Positions 16,563 to 25,308 of a stretch of DNA of 64,000 nucleotides are shown one piece after another (position 1 is the first letter of the stretch; each line of letters opens with the position of its first letter). The stretch lies in assembly GCA_023393065.1 (NCBI GenBank), contig JAEWMX010000015.1, positions 248,001 through 312,000 of the forward strand, given 5' to 3'. The position numbers were made by a program, and so were the translations under genes. The notes under the pieces were generated by a model that worked only from the letters and a program-made list of their open reading frames with translations, was not told the DNA's origin and did no database searches. Source of the DNA: Bacillota bacterium (lineage in GTDB: Bacteria; Bacillota_I; Bacilli_A; RFN20; CAG-826).

Positions 16563-19500
16563 CTAATAATCGCGGTCGTCGATCAACGCTTGGGCGATAT
16601 TTTGCCAATCGGTCAAAGTCGTCGGATTCGGATTGACGGCCAAGCCGCGGCCACCGGCAAAGATATTGCCGTTCAAGCATGGGTAAATATCGGCGAGATA
16701 AAAGATTTTGGCGATTTCTGAATCGAGCATGCTTTCAAAAGCCGTCATGATCTCGACTTCAGTCATCTCGGTATCAGGGACAAGGAGACTATTGAGTGAG
16801 TAATAAAGGGCTCTGACCGCTCCGGTGAGACCAACGCGCTCAGTAGCATTAAGTTGATCGTAGATGCTGTCGTATAAATCAACTGGAGTATAAGGGATTG
16901 AATTAGCATCTAAATAATCGTATCTAGTTTGTAACACACCATTTAGCTGGCCGGCGACAATTTCGCTGATGAGCAAAGCGTGTCCGTAATCGTCGAGGAA
17001 ATTATTGTCGACGACACCTCGTGAGCTCGCTCCGACCGCTAGGTCGAGGTAGTTAACGATTTCGGAACCATTATCGAATTGAGTGATTTCGTATAAATAG
17101 TAATCTTGCGGGGAGACGAAAGCCGTCTTCGTCGTGTCGACGCTGTTGGCCCCTTCGAGGAAGGACATGGCAAATAGCCCGTAGTCGATGGCGTCGCCTT
17201 CTTTTTCAGTATCGAACTTAGCTGCGGCGTCTTCGTTGAGGATATCATCGATTTTCGCGAGCTTATCGCCAAGGGCTAGGCCGCGGACATTATGGGCCAG
17301 TTCGCTATCTAAGGTAATCGGCACTCCGCCCACGGTTTCCGTCATTTCAAAAGACATGATGTTATAAAGGAAGATCGATTCTCCTTTATAATTCGGCGTG
17401 ACTGGGTCTTGATACAAGTCACTATCGCTGATGAAAGCGAGAATCGGACCCGTCGAATTGCCGTCATTAACGAAGCCGACGACGCCGGTTGGTTGGCTGA
17501 AATCATAATAAGTATCCGCGCCATCATCATAGAATTCATTCATTAGATCGATTAGGATCGGAATATTTACATCGCGATAGCTAACCTGATTTTGCAAATA
17601 GTTGCCGGTCTCGATCGCTTGATTAATCGTCAGAACATCAATGTCAGTACTAGAAACGGCTTCAATGCGAAAATACTCATATTTGGCATCGCTTAAGTCG
17701 ATCGTATAAACATCGCCGGCTTCAGCGGTTGGGAAATAGAAATTAGTCGTCGGATTGACGGCATTTCCGTAGTAGACAACCAAATCAGCCACTCCGTCAG
17801 CGTCGATAACGAGTGTGGAAATATCAGAAATCGGATCGGCATTATAAATGTATCCGCCCGCATCGATAGTGATGACACTAGTGTCGCTATTGACATCGCT
17901 TCCCGAAATGTCGATCGAATATGAACCGTCAACTAAGGTGACAGTTCCAAGAGAGCCAGCAAAGCTGCTCTCGTCAAATGTGAATTCGGCTTTGTTATAA
18001 GCCGAGAAGCGATCGAAGCTAATATTATCATTATAAAGAGCGTCTTTAATCATATAAGGGATAGCATCTTTGACGACATCGAGAGCGTTGATGCGCTGGA
18101 GGATGATGGATAAGTCATTCGGCGTTATTGAATCAACGCTAAGCCCTGAGAAATCACCTGATTCCATGCCTAAGCCATCAAAAGCCAAGATTAAATCGCC
18201 GATGGCATCGATTTCGGTAACCCAGTTACCAGCATGCAGCGAATCGCCATGCAAAGGATTGACAAAATTCGGAAAATCGATGATGCTATCGGTCACTTTT
18301 TTGACAATACCCTCGGCGACTGAACTGACCGAAACATCAAAATCAAGGACTTGATTATATGACAATTCGGCGAGATAAGTATCGGTATATATTTTGCGCA
18401 TGATTTGTTCAAAGACGGTAATTTCGCCCGGTAGGTAACTGCCGGCTTGATAGAAAGTCTCGGTCTCTTGCAAAGCGACCAATGTATCCTTAAAGAGCGT
18501 CAGTTCACCTGAGATGAGACTCAAATCGATATCGCCAGAAGCGACGAGGCTACTGAAGTCTTGAATGAGGATGAACAAATCGCTTAATTCGCTGATTTCG
18601 CCCGTCGGGAAGCGGTTGGTGAAGTTGACTCCGCTATAGTGGAAGAACGGATTAGCGGCTCCCAAATTAATATCATCAATCGCAAAGGCCGCTTCATCGT
18701 TAACGATGCGCGATATCATGTTTGGAACACAGTCATAGAGCAGTTCCGAGTCGTTTAAAGCATTGAGTATATCTTCGAAGTTAGTCGCGGTTAAAGCATC
18801 AAATTCGATGCTTAAACCATCCGCGGTATAAGGACTCGGATCGCCAACGCCTAAGCCATCATCTAAGTGGGTCATGACGTCGACAAGATCAATCATCTCG
18901 TCGATGTAACCTTTCTGAGCGACTTCGGTCTTGGCCACATCAAAAATTAATTCCATATCGACATCGAGAGTCGGAGTCGGGAAATTATAGTTCAATAAGT
19001 AGGTCGTCTTAGTCGCACCGTCGGTATATAGCAAATCGCTTACGCCTTCAATGTCCTTGGGATTTTCGGGGCGGAAGATAGCCTCTTCAATGACCGGACC
19101 ACGCATAAAGAAGCGTGTGAACTGTTTAAAGACCGACTCATCGCCTGGAAGGGCATCGCCATCTAAGGAGTTAAAGACAACTGATGAAACGAGACCATTT
19201 AACGCGCTCCGCAAATCATCGATGCTCGCATCGCTAGCATCGCGCAAATTGATATCGTATGAATATTCACCGGTGCCGGGATCCTGGGTGCCCATGCTTT
19301 CGATGACGCGGTACATTTGAACCGTGACATCGATCTCCGCTTGCCTTTGAGCTTTGCTCATATCGACGAGAGCGACATTGTTCATCGTCGAGAGGTCGAT
19401 TTCATCGGAGGCAAAAGCTGTGGCAATCTGGTTGTAGCCATTATAGATTATCATGCGCATCGTGGTCGTGTTGTTGAGAGCCGTTAATATATTATGAACA

Positions 19501-22500
19501 TTATCGGCCGTCACCTTTCCAGTCGTCAGCAAGCCGAGATAATCGATCGGGGGAGTGTCATCGATGGGATCGCCGAACTGATCGACATTGGCGCCTTGCA
19601 AGGCTTCCAAAGCTTCGCCAAAGAGAACGATTTCGCCTTGCCATTCAGGTCTAGTCGAAAGCGAATCAAAGTCTTCTTTGACTTCGTTGGTCGTCGTCGC
19701 ATTCGGGTCGTAGAAATATTGAGCATTGCCTCCGAGGGAGGTCATGAGTTGATCGTAGAAGAAGTCACCGAATAAATAGCCATCCGGTCCGTCGAACATT
19801 TGTGAATCAGCTAGAGCGCTTAAAAGTTCGACGACATTGTCGGGATCGCTGCCGATAAAGTCGATGTCAGCGAAATTGATATCTCCAAAATCTGCAATCG
19901 CCAAGCAGAGCCGTTCAAAAGCATCGCCTTCAAGCGACCAGTCGCTGACATTATTAAAGGAGACATCGCCGGGATCATCGCTTAGCTGATCGAGGACAAA
20001 CATGTCGAGGACATCGCCGAAAGTCGCGGAGAATACCGCGCTTTGTTCGACGGCATCAAATACTTCGCCGACGGCGGCGCCAAGCTCGGCATAATCAATC
20101 GATTCTCCGGCTTCGAGATCAATAATATCTAATAAGCCCGTACGACCCACGGCCGCGATAAACTCGGTCATAAAGCCGGTTTCCCCATCATAGATGGCAT
20201 CACCGAAATGGTCGCGGCGGAAGTCGCCGTCAATCGTCCGCGAGTTGGTCCATTTCACGACATTATAAATATCTTTTTTATTCGAGAAACCTTTTCCTTG
20301 TAAGAGGCTGTCAAAGACAAAGTCGAGCATCGCATAGAAATTCGAATTCTTGCCATGGACCATCTCGCCTTTGGAATGGAGTAAAACTCCAAAGGTGTTA
20401 TAGACATCCTCTTGGTATTTTTCGTTGATGATATTCGAAGCATAAAGGGTGTCGAGCATCTTGGCGAGCGGTTCGTTGTTATTAGCAAGTTCGAGCATCA
20501 ATGGGCCGAAATTCTCTGCTGAAATATTACCGCCCTCGTCTTGATAAGGTTCCATGATGCCCATCAACTCTTGAACGCTATCAAAAGCATCGATGAGCAA
20601 GGAGAATTCGCGACCGAGGCGCGGTGTGTCCCAATTGAGTTTATCGGGATCGATGCCGATCGCGGTAAACATCCCCGCCATGTCATCGCTACTAAAAGTC
20701 GATTCGAGCAAACTAGGAAAAATCATCGACAAAAGACGCGAATTATCAATCTTTGGCAGGGCGGTTTTGAGACCGCTAATAAGTTCGGGATCGATGCTTT
20801 CGAGACCGCCATCATCATTAAAAACGATGCCTGGCGTGTTCTCAAAATCGAGGACCAAAGCTCTCGTCGCGTCATTTTCGCCAAGGGCGACCATCAGATT
20901 GAGGACAGCGCCGTATTCCTTTTTGTAATTAAGGAGCTTGACACCAGTATTCAATTCTTCGATTAAACCATCGATGTCGACTCCGCCTAAATCAAAGTCG
21001 GCGAAGAGGGAGTCCACTAGGGCGGAGATGGCTCCTGAAAGAGAATATTGTAATAGTTGTGAATCAAAGAGAGCGTAATGGCGATTGTAAAGGCGGTTGC
21101 CCTCTTCGTCAAAGACGCGAGTGACACCATTTTCATCAACGCCGAGAGGGTTGCCGTTGGCGTCGGTGCGACCGATCAATATCTCTTTTATCGCCCCGGC
21201 ATTGCGGAGGATTGGCTCTAAGGGAAGAGAACCGCCTTCTTCGGGATCTTCCTCATCGGCCAACAATGAATTATTAACATCGTCTTCCGACATGTATGGA
21301 GCGCCTTTTACGGCGTTTTCAAGAGCTAGTTTAACGGCTGGTTCCGGCTCGCCTTCGGGATTGCCTTCTCCTTCGTCTCCACCGCCGATATTCATCAAGG
21401 CGTCAAGAAGTGTCTCGTCTAAGGCATTTAGTCTAAATAGGGCGTCGTAGACTATACCTAATTCCGAACCCCATCTGATAGCTGCATAATCTTCCCAAGC
21501 ACTCGGTAAAAAAGCAGCATAAGCTTCGGTTTCCGGATTGTTTTTTAAGGTGTCGTACATCGTAAAAGCCACGGCCGGTATCGCCCGCGAGAGCAATTTG
21601 CTGTCGTCGATCGACTGGAATATGTTCATCATTCCTGAATATGTATCGAGTTCAAAAATTTTCTTTAAAGCGTCGGCATCCAAAGTGGGATTGCCTTCTT
21701 CGTCGAATAAGTCATCGAAAAGACCGGTTTCCTGAACGGCTTTATACATCTCGCCGATATTGTTTATTTCGTGCTTCCAATCGACATCGCTAATATCAAT
21801 CAAGTCATCGCCGACATATTGTTTGACGACATCGAGATTAAGGGCTAAATCGACGGCGATCGGCAAGATCATTAAGACGAGTCCGGAGTTGCCGATGGAT
21901 GATAGCAAGGATGTGACCATCTCTTGATTTGTCAGTAATGTTTGGCCAATCGAAGCTATTCCTTCTTCGCTTAAAATACCGGCAGAAACTAAAGTTTTTC
22001 CGATTCCGACGATATTATATATCTCATCGATGAAACTCACTTTTAGACCATTGACATCTGCCGACGTAAGCGAATCCATGAGCATGACATCCCAGCTCTG
22101 CCCGCTGGAATTATCGGTCCAGTTAAATAGAACATTGGCTAATACACTATCTTCGTAAGCATCGACTATTGTCGTCACGGTATTGATCATCTCGTTATCG
22201 ATCGTGATGCCGTTATCTTCGTTTTTAAACGCTGCCGTCACGTTGTTGATAAGGGCGGAGAACGGGAAAATCAGCATGGCGCCGACGACGAGAGTTTGCG
22301 TCGCGCCCATCAAGGCGGCCACGCCTTTAGCGCGCACAGCCTTGCGTACGCGCTTGCTAATTAAATGTTTAAACAAAGCATGCCACAAAATAGTGGCTGC
22401 CAAATTGCCAAGTGAAGAGATGAGAATGCCATCCATTATGACGACAAAAGTTGAAAGAATTAAGTAGACCAATCCATGGATAACCGGCCCAACCTGCTCA

Positions 22501-22865
22501 GAGGTTACGGTAATGCCGTTGGCCTCGCCGAGCGCAATGAGGAGATTCGATAATGTTTCGAAGATGCTCGTCACTTGAATAGTCGCCGAATTAGAACCGA
22601 TGTTAATCGTCACACCATCCATGCCGAAAAGCCTCAAGAGCGGTCCCATATCGCGACCGCCGATAAATTCGACCATCGGGCGGACGGTCGTCAGGGCGAC
22701 AATGATTAGAATACCGATAAAAAGAAGGCGGAAACCAGCGTTAAAAATACCGCGTTTCCAGCCGATTAAACCAGCGAAGAATAAGATTACGACGAGTAAA
22801 ATTAAGAGGCCGAGACTGCCCCATTTAATTATATTGACGACTAATTCGATTGTAGTTGCATCCAT
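16563..22865 (-). CDS. Giant CvpA-like membrane protein with degenerate long repeats
   Basis: 2100 residues. The first 220 or so hold about five hydrophobic helices. The opening segment (FFAGLIGWKRGIFNAGFRLL, about 28-48) resembles the CvpA (colicin V production) family. The remaining 1850 residues are acidic, predicted largely helical, and lack a C-terminal anchor. I see a degenerate module recurring about nine times, 75-140 residues apart, with cores such as WKHEINNIGEMY (about 362), WQGEIVLFGEAL (1075), QAEIDVTVQMYRV (1177), TGEISELSDLF (1422) and TEIDAIGDLI (1549), each often followed by an ILxALN-type helix. RBS AAGGTGG precedes the ATG. A role in envelope organisation, adhesion or division is possible; the function is unknown. 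Confidence 0.75.
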   Translation of the reverse strand: MDATTIELVVNIIKWGSLGLLILLVVILFFAGLIGWKRGIFNAGFRLLFIGILIIVALTTVRPMVEFIGGRDMGPLLRLFGMDGVTINIGSNSATIQVTSIFETLSNLLIALGEANGITVTSEQVGPVIHGLVYLILSTFVVIMDGILISSLGNLAATILWHALFKHLISKRVRKAVRAKGVAALMGATQTLVVGAMLIFPFSALINNVTAAFKNEDNGITIDNEMINTVTTIVDAYEDSVLANVLFNWTDNSSGQSWDVMLMDSLTSADVNGLKVSFIDEIYNIVGIGKTLVSAGILSEEGIASIGQTLLTNQEMVTSLLSSIGNSGLVLMILPIAVDLALNLDVVKQYVGDDLIDISDVDWKHEINNIGEMYKAVQETGLFDDLFDEEGNPTLDADALKKIFELDTYSGMMNIFQSIDDSKLLSRAIPAVAFTMYDTLKNNPETEAYAAFLPSAWEDYAAIRWGSELGIVYDALFRLNALDETLLDALMNIGGGDEGEGNPEGEPEPAVKLALENAVKGAPYMSEDDVNNSLLADEEDPEEGGSLPLEPILRNAGAIKEILIGRTDANGNPLGVDENGVTRVFDEEGNRLYNRHYALFDSQLLQYSLSGAISALVDSLFADFDLGGVDIDGLIEELNTGVKLLNYKKEYGAVLNLMVALGENDATRALVLDFENTPGIVFNDDGGLESIDPELISGLKTALPKIDNSRLLSMIFPSLLESTFSSDDMAGMFTAIGIDPDKLNWDTPRLGREFSLLIDAFDSVQELMGIMEPYQDEGGNISAENFGPLMLELANNNEPLAKMLDTLYASNIINEKYQEDVYNTFGVLLHSKGEMVHGKNSNFYAMLDFVFDSLLQGKGFSNKKDIYNVVKWTNSRTIDGDFRRDHFGDAIYDGETGFMTEFIAAVGRTGLLDIIDLEAGESIDYAELGAAVGEVFDAVEQSAVFSATFGDVLDMFVLDQLSDDPGDVSFNNVSDWSLEGDAFERLCLAIADFGDINFADIDFIGSDPDNVVELLSALADSQMFDGPDGYLFGDFFYDQLMTSLGGNAQYFYDPNATTTNEVKEDFDSLSTRPEWQGEIVLFGEALEALQGANVDQFGDPIDDTPPIDYLGLLTTGKVTADNVHNILTALNNTTTMRMIIYNGYNQIATAFASDEIDLSTMNNVALVDMSKAQRQAEIDVTVQMYRVIESMGTQDPGTGEYSYDINLRDASDASIDDLRSALNGLVSSVVFNSLDGDALPGDESVFKQFTRFFMRGPVIEEAIFRPENPKDIEGVSDLLYTDGATKTTYLLNYNFPTPTLDVDMELIFDVAKTEVAQKGYIDEMIDLVDVMTHLDDGLGVGDPSPYTADGLSIEFDALTATNFEDILNALNDSELLYDCVPNMISRIVNDEAAFAIDDINLGAANPFFHYSGVNFTNRFPTGEISELSDLFILIQDFSSLVASGDIDLSLISGELTLFKDTLVALQETETFYQAGSYLPGEITVFEQIMRKIYTDTYLAELSYNQVLDFDVSVSSVAEGIVKKVTDSIIDFPNFVNPLHGDSLHAGNWVTEIDAIGDLILAFDGLGMESGDFSGLSVDSITPNDLSIILQRINALDVVKDAIPYMIKDALYNDNISFDRFSAYNKAEFTFDESSFAGSLGTVTLVDGSYSIDISGSDVNSDTSVITIDAGGYIYNADPISDISTLVIDADGVADLVVYYGNAVNPTTNFYFPTAEAGDVYTIDLSDAKYEYFRIEAVSSTDIDVLTINQAIETGNYLQNQVSYRDVNIPILIDLMNEFYDDGADTYYDFSQPTGVVGFVNDGNSTGPILAFISDSDLYQDPVTPNYKGESIFLYNIMSFEMTETVGGVPITLDSELAHNVRGLALGDKLAKIDDILNEDAAAKFDTEKEGDAIDYGLFAMSFLEGANSVDTTKTAFVSPQDYYLYEITQFDNGSEIVNYLDLAVGASSRGVVDNNFLDDYGHALLISEIVAGQLNGVLQTRYDYLDANSIPYTPVDLYDSIYDQLNATERVGLTGAVRALYYSLNSLLVPDTEMTEVEIMTAFESMLDSEIAKIFYLADIYPCLNGNIFAGGRGLAVNPNPTTLTDWQNIAQALIDDRDY

Positions 22866-22964
22866 ATTGTTTGTGCACCCACCTTGCTTTTATTATATTA
22901 TTATTGCATAACTTCATAAAAGTTATTTACTTTTTTTCCTTTGATAGCGCGTAAACTGTTAGCA

Positions 22965-23822
22965 ATGTTTCAAAACAAGAAAAAACCCCGCAATTACCGT
23001 CAATGTCCTCTTTGCCACCATATTCATGATGGCTCTTTAGACACCTGTCCCCGCTGCAGTCAGCCGAGCGTCGGCCCGCAATTTAGCTCGCGCTTCCCCA
23101 ATGTCATTCAAATTCATTGGATTAAGCAGATCTTTCTTTTTTTCATCGGCTGGGGCGGGTTGACGCTCGTAAGCTTCATCGTTTCATTATTTTTCGTTTA
23201 CTATGCCAATAACAATATCGCCGACGAAATTCAACGCGAAGCTTACCTGGCTTCTCACCAAGTGAGCATCATGCTCAATCTCATTACTTATTCAACCCTT
23301 TTTGTCGGTCTTTTGGGTTTGTTGTGGAAAGACCTATTAATTGTTCTCAAGTCTTTTAAACGGCTGCGCTCCATCGTCGTCGGCATAGCTTACGGCTTTG
23401 CCGTGATGGCGTCAGTGATCATCTATAATTTGATTATCATCTATTCGGGAATTGAGATGAGCGATAACCAGAACGAATCAGCCATCGTCGCGATGATGAC
23501 TTCCTATCCCATCATGTCGTTAATCGCCTTTGTCGTCCTCGGCCCCATCGTCGAAGAAATGACTTATCGCCTCGGCCTATTTTCGTTGATTCATCGCTTA
23601 AATCGCCCGTTAGCCTATGTCGTAACCATGCTTGTTTTCGGTGTCATTCACATGTCGTTTAATCCCGAGACCATCATCAACGAACTCATCAACCTACCAT
23701 CCTATATTTTGGCGGGCACGATTCTGACAATCGCCTATGAAAGGGAAGGGTTTGCCGTCTCGACCTACGCCCACATCACCAATAATTTAATCAGTTTCTT
23801 GCTCACCACCTTTCAAAGCTAG
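22965..23822 (+). CDS. CPBP-family intramembrane protease with N-terminal zinc ribbon
   Basis: 285 residues from the ATG at 22965. Residues 14-34 hold two Cys pairs (CPLC and CPRC), a small zinc ribbon. About seven hydrophobic helices follow. CPBP/Rce1 motifs are present: EEMTYR (about residue 197), FGVIHM and HITNNLI, supplying the catalytic Glu and His residues. In bacteria these proteases act in peptide maturation or self-immunity, but here the substrate is unknown. No Shine-Dalgarno is seen; TAAACT ends 7 nt before the ATG, suggesting a leaderless mRNA. An in-frame TTG at 22941 is a less likely start. A TraX gene follows after 8 bp. Confidence 0.85.
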   Translation: MFQNKKKPRNYRQCPLCHHIHDGSLDTCPRCSQPSVGPQFSSRFPNVIQIHWIKQIFLFFIGWGGLTLVSFIVSLFFVYYANNNIADEIQREAYLASHQVSIMLNLITYSTLFVGLLGLLWKDLLIVLKSFKRLRSIVVGIAYGFAVMASVIIYNLIIIYSGIEMSDNQNESAIVAMMTSYPIMSLIAFVVLGPIVEEMTYRLGLFSLIHRLNRPLAYVVTMLVFGVIHMSFNPETIINELINLPSYILAGTILTIAYEREGFAVSTYAHITNNLISFLLTTFQS

Positions 23823-23830
23823 GAGAAAAC

Positions 23831-24730
23831 ATGGATTCAAAACTAGAAAAAGCCCAGAAATTATCGAGTTTCTGGATCAAGATTATCGCCTTTGTGACGA
23901 TGGCCATCGATCACGTTGGAGCTTTTATGTGGATGTATGCATCATCGCAAAGCGATGTTCTTTATGTCGTCGGCTTTGTCTTTCGCTGCATCGGGCGGCT
24001 TTCGTTTCCGCTTTTTATCCTCTTACTCGTCGAAGGGCTCATCCATTCGAAGAGCGTCGGCCGCTATTTGTTAAGATTGGGCGCTCTGCTCGCCATGGTT
24101 TTAGCCGTTCAAGTCGTAATATACTACTCCGTAGATCCGAGTGTCGGAGTTAATCCTTTCATCGATTTAGTCATCAATGGCACATTTATCTACCTGATTA
24201 CTAAAAAAGACTGGAAAAAGTATTTGGCGATACTTCCTTTAGGCTATGTCGTTTTGTGCACCGCGATCGCTATCTTAGAAATGAGTTCGCTAAATCTCAT
24301 CGTATCCTGGTTTCCGGCTTACTTGAGAATGGGTTATTCGCTCTTTGGCTTCCTGCTGGCCATCGCCTTCTATTTCGCGTACGATCTCGGCAAGAAGGTG
24401 ATGTTTAGCAATAATGCCACGAGTGAATATGTCGTTGAGACGACCGAGCTATTGAAGGTTCCTCAGTATCGAAGCCTCGTGAATATCGTGATGGCGATAT
24501 CTCTTTTTGTTCTCAATGTCCTAATTTGGTTTTTGACATATGTGTCACCGACTTTGGATCTGTATTACGCCGATGTCCAAACGTGGTCTCTGCTCGCCGG
24601 ATTAATCATCATTTTATATAACGGTAGGCGCGGCTATGATAAAAAATGGTTCCGCCTTGCTAGTTACGCCTTCTTTCCGGCGCATATCGCTTTAATTGCG
24701 GTCATTTTTGTCTTAATATTTGGTATGTAA
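23831..24730 (+). CDS. TraX-family membrane protein
   Basis: 299 residues with about eight hydrophobic helices. The N-terminal segment IKIIAFVTMAIDHVGAFM and the later GRLSFPLFILLLVEG match the TraX family, named after the F-pilin N-acetyltransferase. The same fold is widespread in Bacillota, where it probably acylates surface or secreted molecules. There is no conjugation machinery here, so a pilin role is unlikely. AGGAGA precedes the ATG. It lies between the CPBP and thioredoxin genes, probably in one operon. Confidence 0.85.
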   Translation: MDSKLEKAQKLSSFWIKIIAFVTMAIDHVGAFMWMYASSQSDVLYVVGFVFRCIGRLSFPLFILLLVEGLIHSKSVGRYLLRLGALLAMVLAVQVVIYYSVDPSVGVNPFIDLVINGTFIYLITKKDWKKYLAILPLGYVVLCTAIAILEMSSLNLIVSWFPAYLRMGYSLFGFLLAIAFYFAYDLGKKVMFSNNATSEYVVETTELLKVPQYRSLVNIVMAISLFVLNVLIWFLTYVSPTLDLYYADVQTWSLLAGLIIILYNGRRGYDKKWFRLASYAFFPAHIALIAVIFVLIFGM

Positions 24731-24756
24731 GCAATTTACGAAAGGAAATATAAATT

Positions 24757-25062
24757 ATGTTAAAACACATTGAAAACCAAACTCAGTTTGATGAAGTCTT
24801 GAAAGGCAAGAAAGTTCTCGTCGATTTCTACGCCGATTGGTGCGGACCTTGCAAGATGCTCGGACCCGTCCTTGAAGAAGTCAGCAAGGAACTAGGAGAT
24901 GCCGTCACCATCGCTAAAGTTAATGTCGATCAGCAAGAAGCTATCGCCGGTCAGTACAACATCTTCAGCATTCCGACGATGATCCTTTTTGAAAACGGGG
25001 AAATCGCCCGCAAGCAAGTCGGTTTCGTTCCGAAAGCGGCCTTAATTCGCTTCATCGGCTAA
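24757..25062 (+). CDS. trxA: Thioredoxin
   Basis: 101 residues, standard length. The active site is DWCGPCK at about residues 27-33, preceded by KVLVDFYA and followed by the cis-proline segment SIPTMILF. It is the cytoplasmic disulfide reductant. AAAGGAAA precedes the ATG. It starts 26 bp after traX. Confidence 0.96.
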   Translation: MLKHIENQTQFDEVLKGKKVLVDFYADWCGPCKMLGPVLEEVSKELGDAVTIAKVNVDQQEAIAGQYNIFSIPTMILFENGEIARKQVGFVPKAALIRFIG

Positions 25063-25151
25063 GTATCTACTTCTCTCTTTAATCAAGAAATTAAATGTGC
25101 TAATATATCATTCGCGTGAAAACGCCATTGCTAGTTAGCCATTTTCTTTTT

Positions 25152-25225
25152 GCAGGCGTAGTTCAATGGTAGAACATTAGCCTTCCAAGCTAATTACGCG
25201 GGTTCGATTCCCGTCGCCTGCTCCA
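25152..25225 (+). tRNA. tRNA-Gly (anticodon TCC)
   Basis: Full cloverleaf in 74 nt: acceptor GCAGGCG/CGCCTGC, D arm GTTC/GAAC, anticodon stem TTAGC/GCTAA with loop CTTCCAA, T arm with TTCGATT, discriminator T and encoded CCA. Confidence 0.97.
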
Positions 25226-25233
25226 GCGTAAAT

Positions 25234-25255
25234 AACTCACATAGTGAGTTTTTTT
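25234..25255 (+). terminator. Terminator after tRNA-Gly
   Basis: AACTCA/TGAGTT hairpin with a CATAG loop followed by a T-run. Confidence 0.8.
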
Positions 25256-25261
25256 GTTGCC

Positions 25262-25290
25262 AAAAGAAAAGCCGCATTTTTCAGCGGCTT
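25262..25290 (-). terminator. Terminator of the 25309-26943 gene
   Basis: On the minus strand AAGCCGC/GCGGCTT stem, 8-nt loop, then TTCTTTTG. The tail shares 16 nt (TTGCCAAAAGAAAAGC on the plus strand) with the terminator at 48722-48749. Confidence 0.75.
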
Positions 25291-25308
25291 CATTGAAATG
25301 CTGTTGAA

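Noticed and set aside
20541..20966. Plus-strand ORF inside the giant membrane-protein gene
   Set aside because: Antisense shadow: no ribosome site, low-complexity basic product, while the opposite frame is continuous for 2100 codons.
23831..24730. Conjugative element because of TraX
   Set aside because: No relaxase, coupling protein or other tra gene is nearby; chromosomal TraX-type proteins are common in Bacillota.
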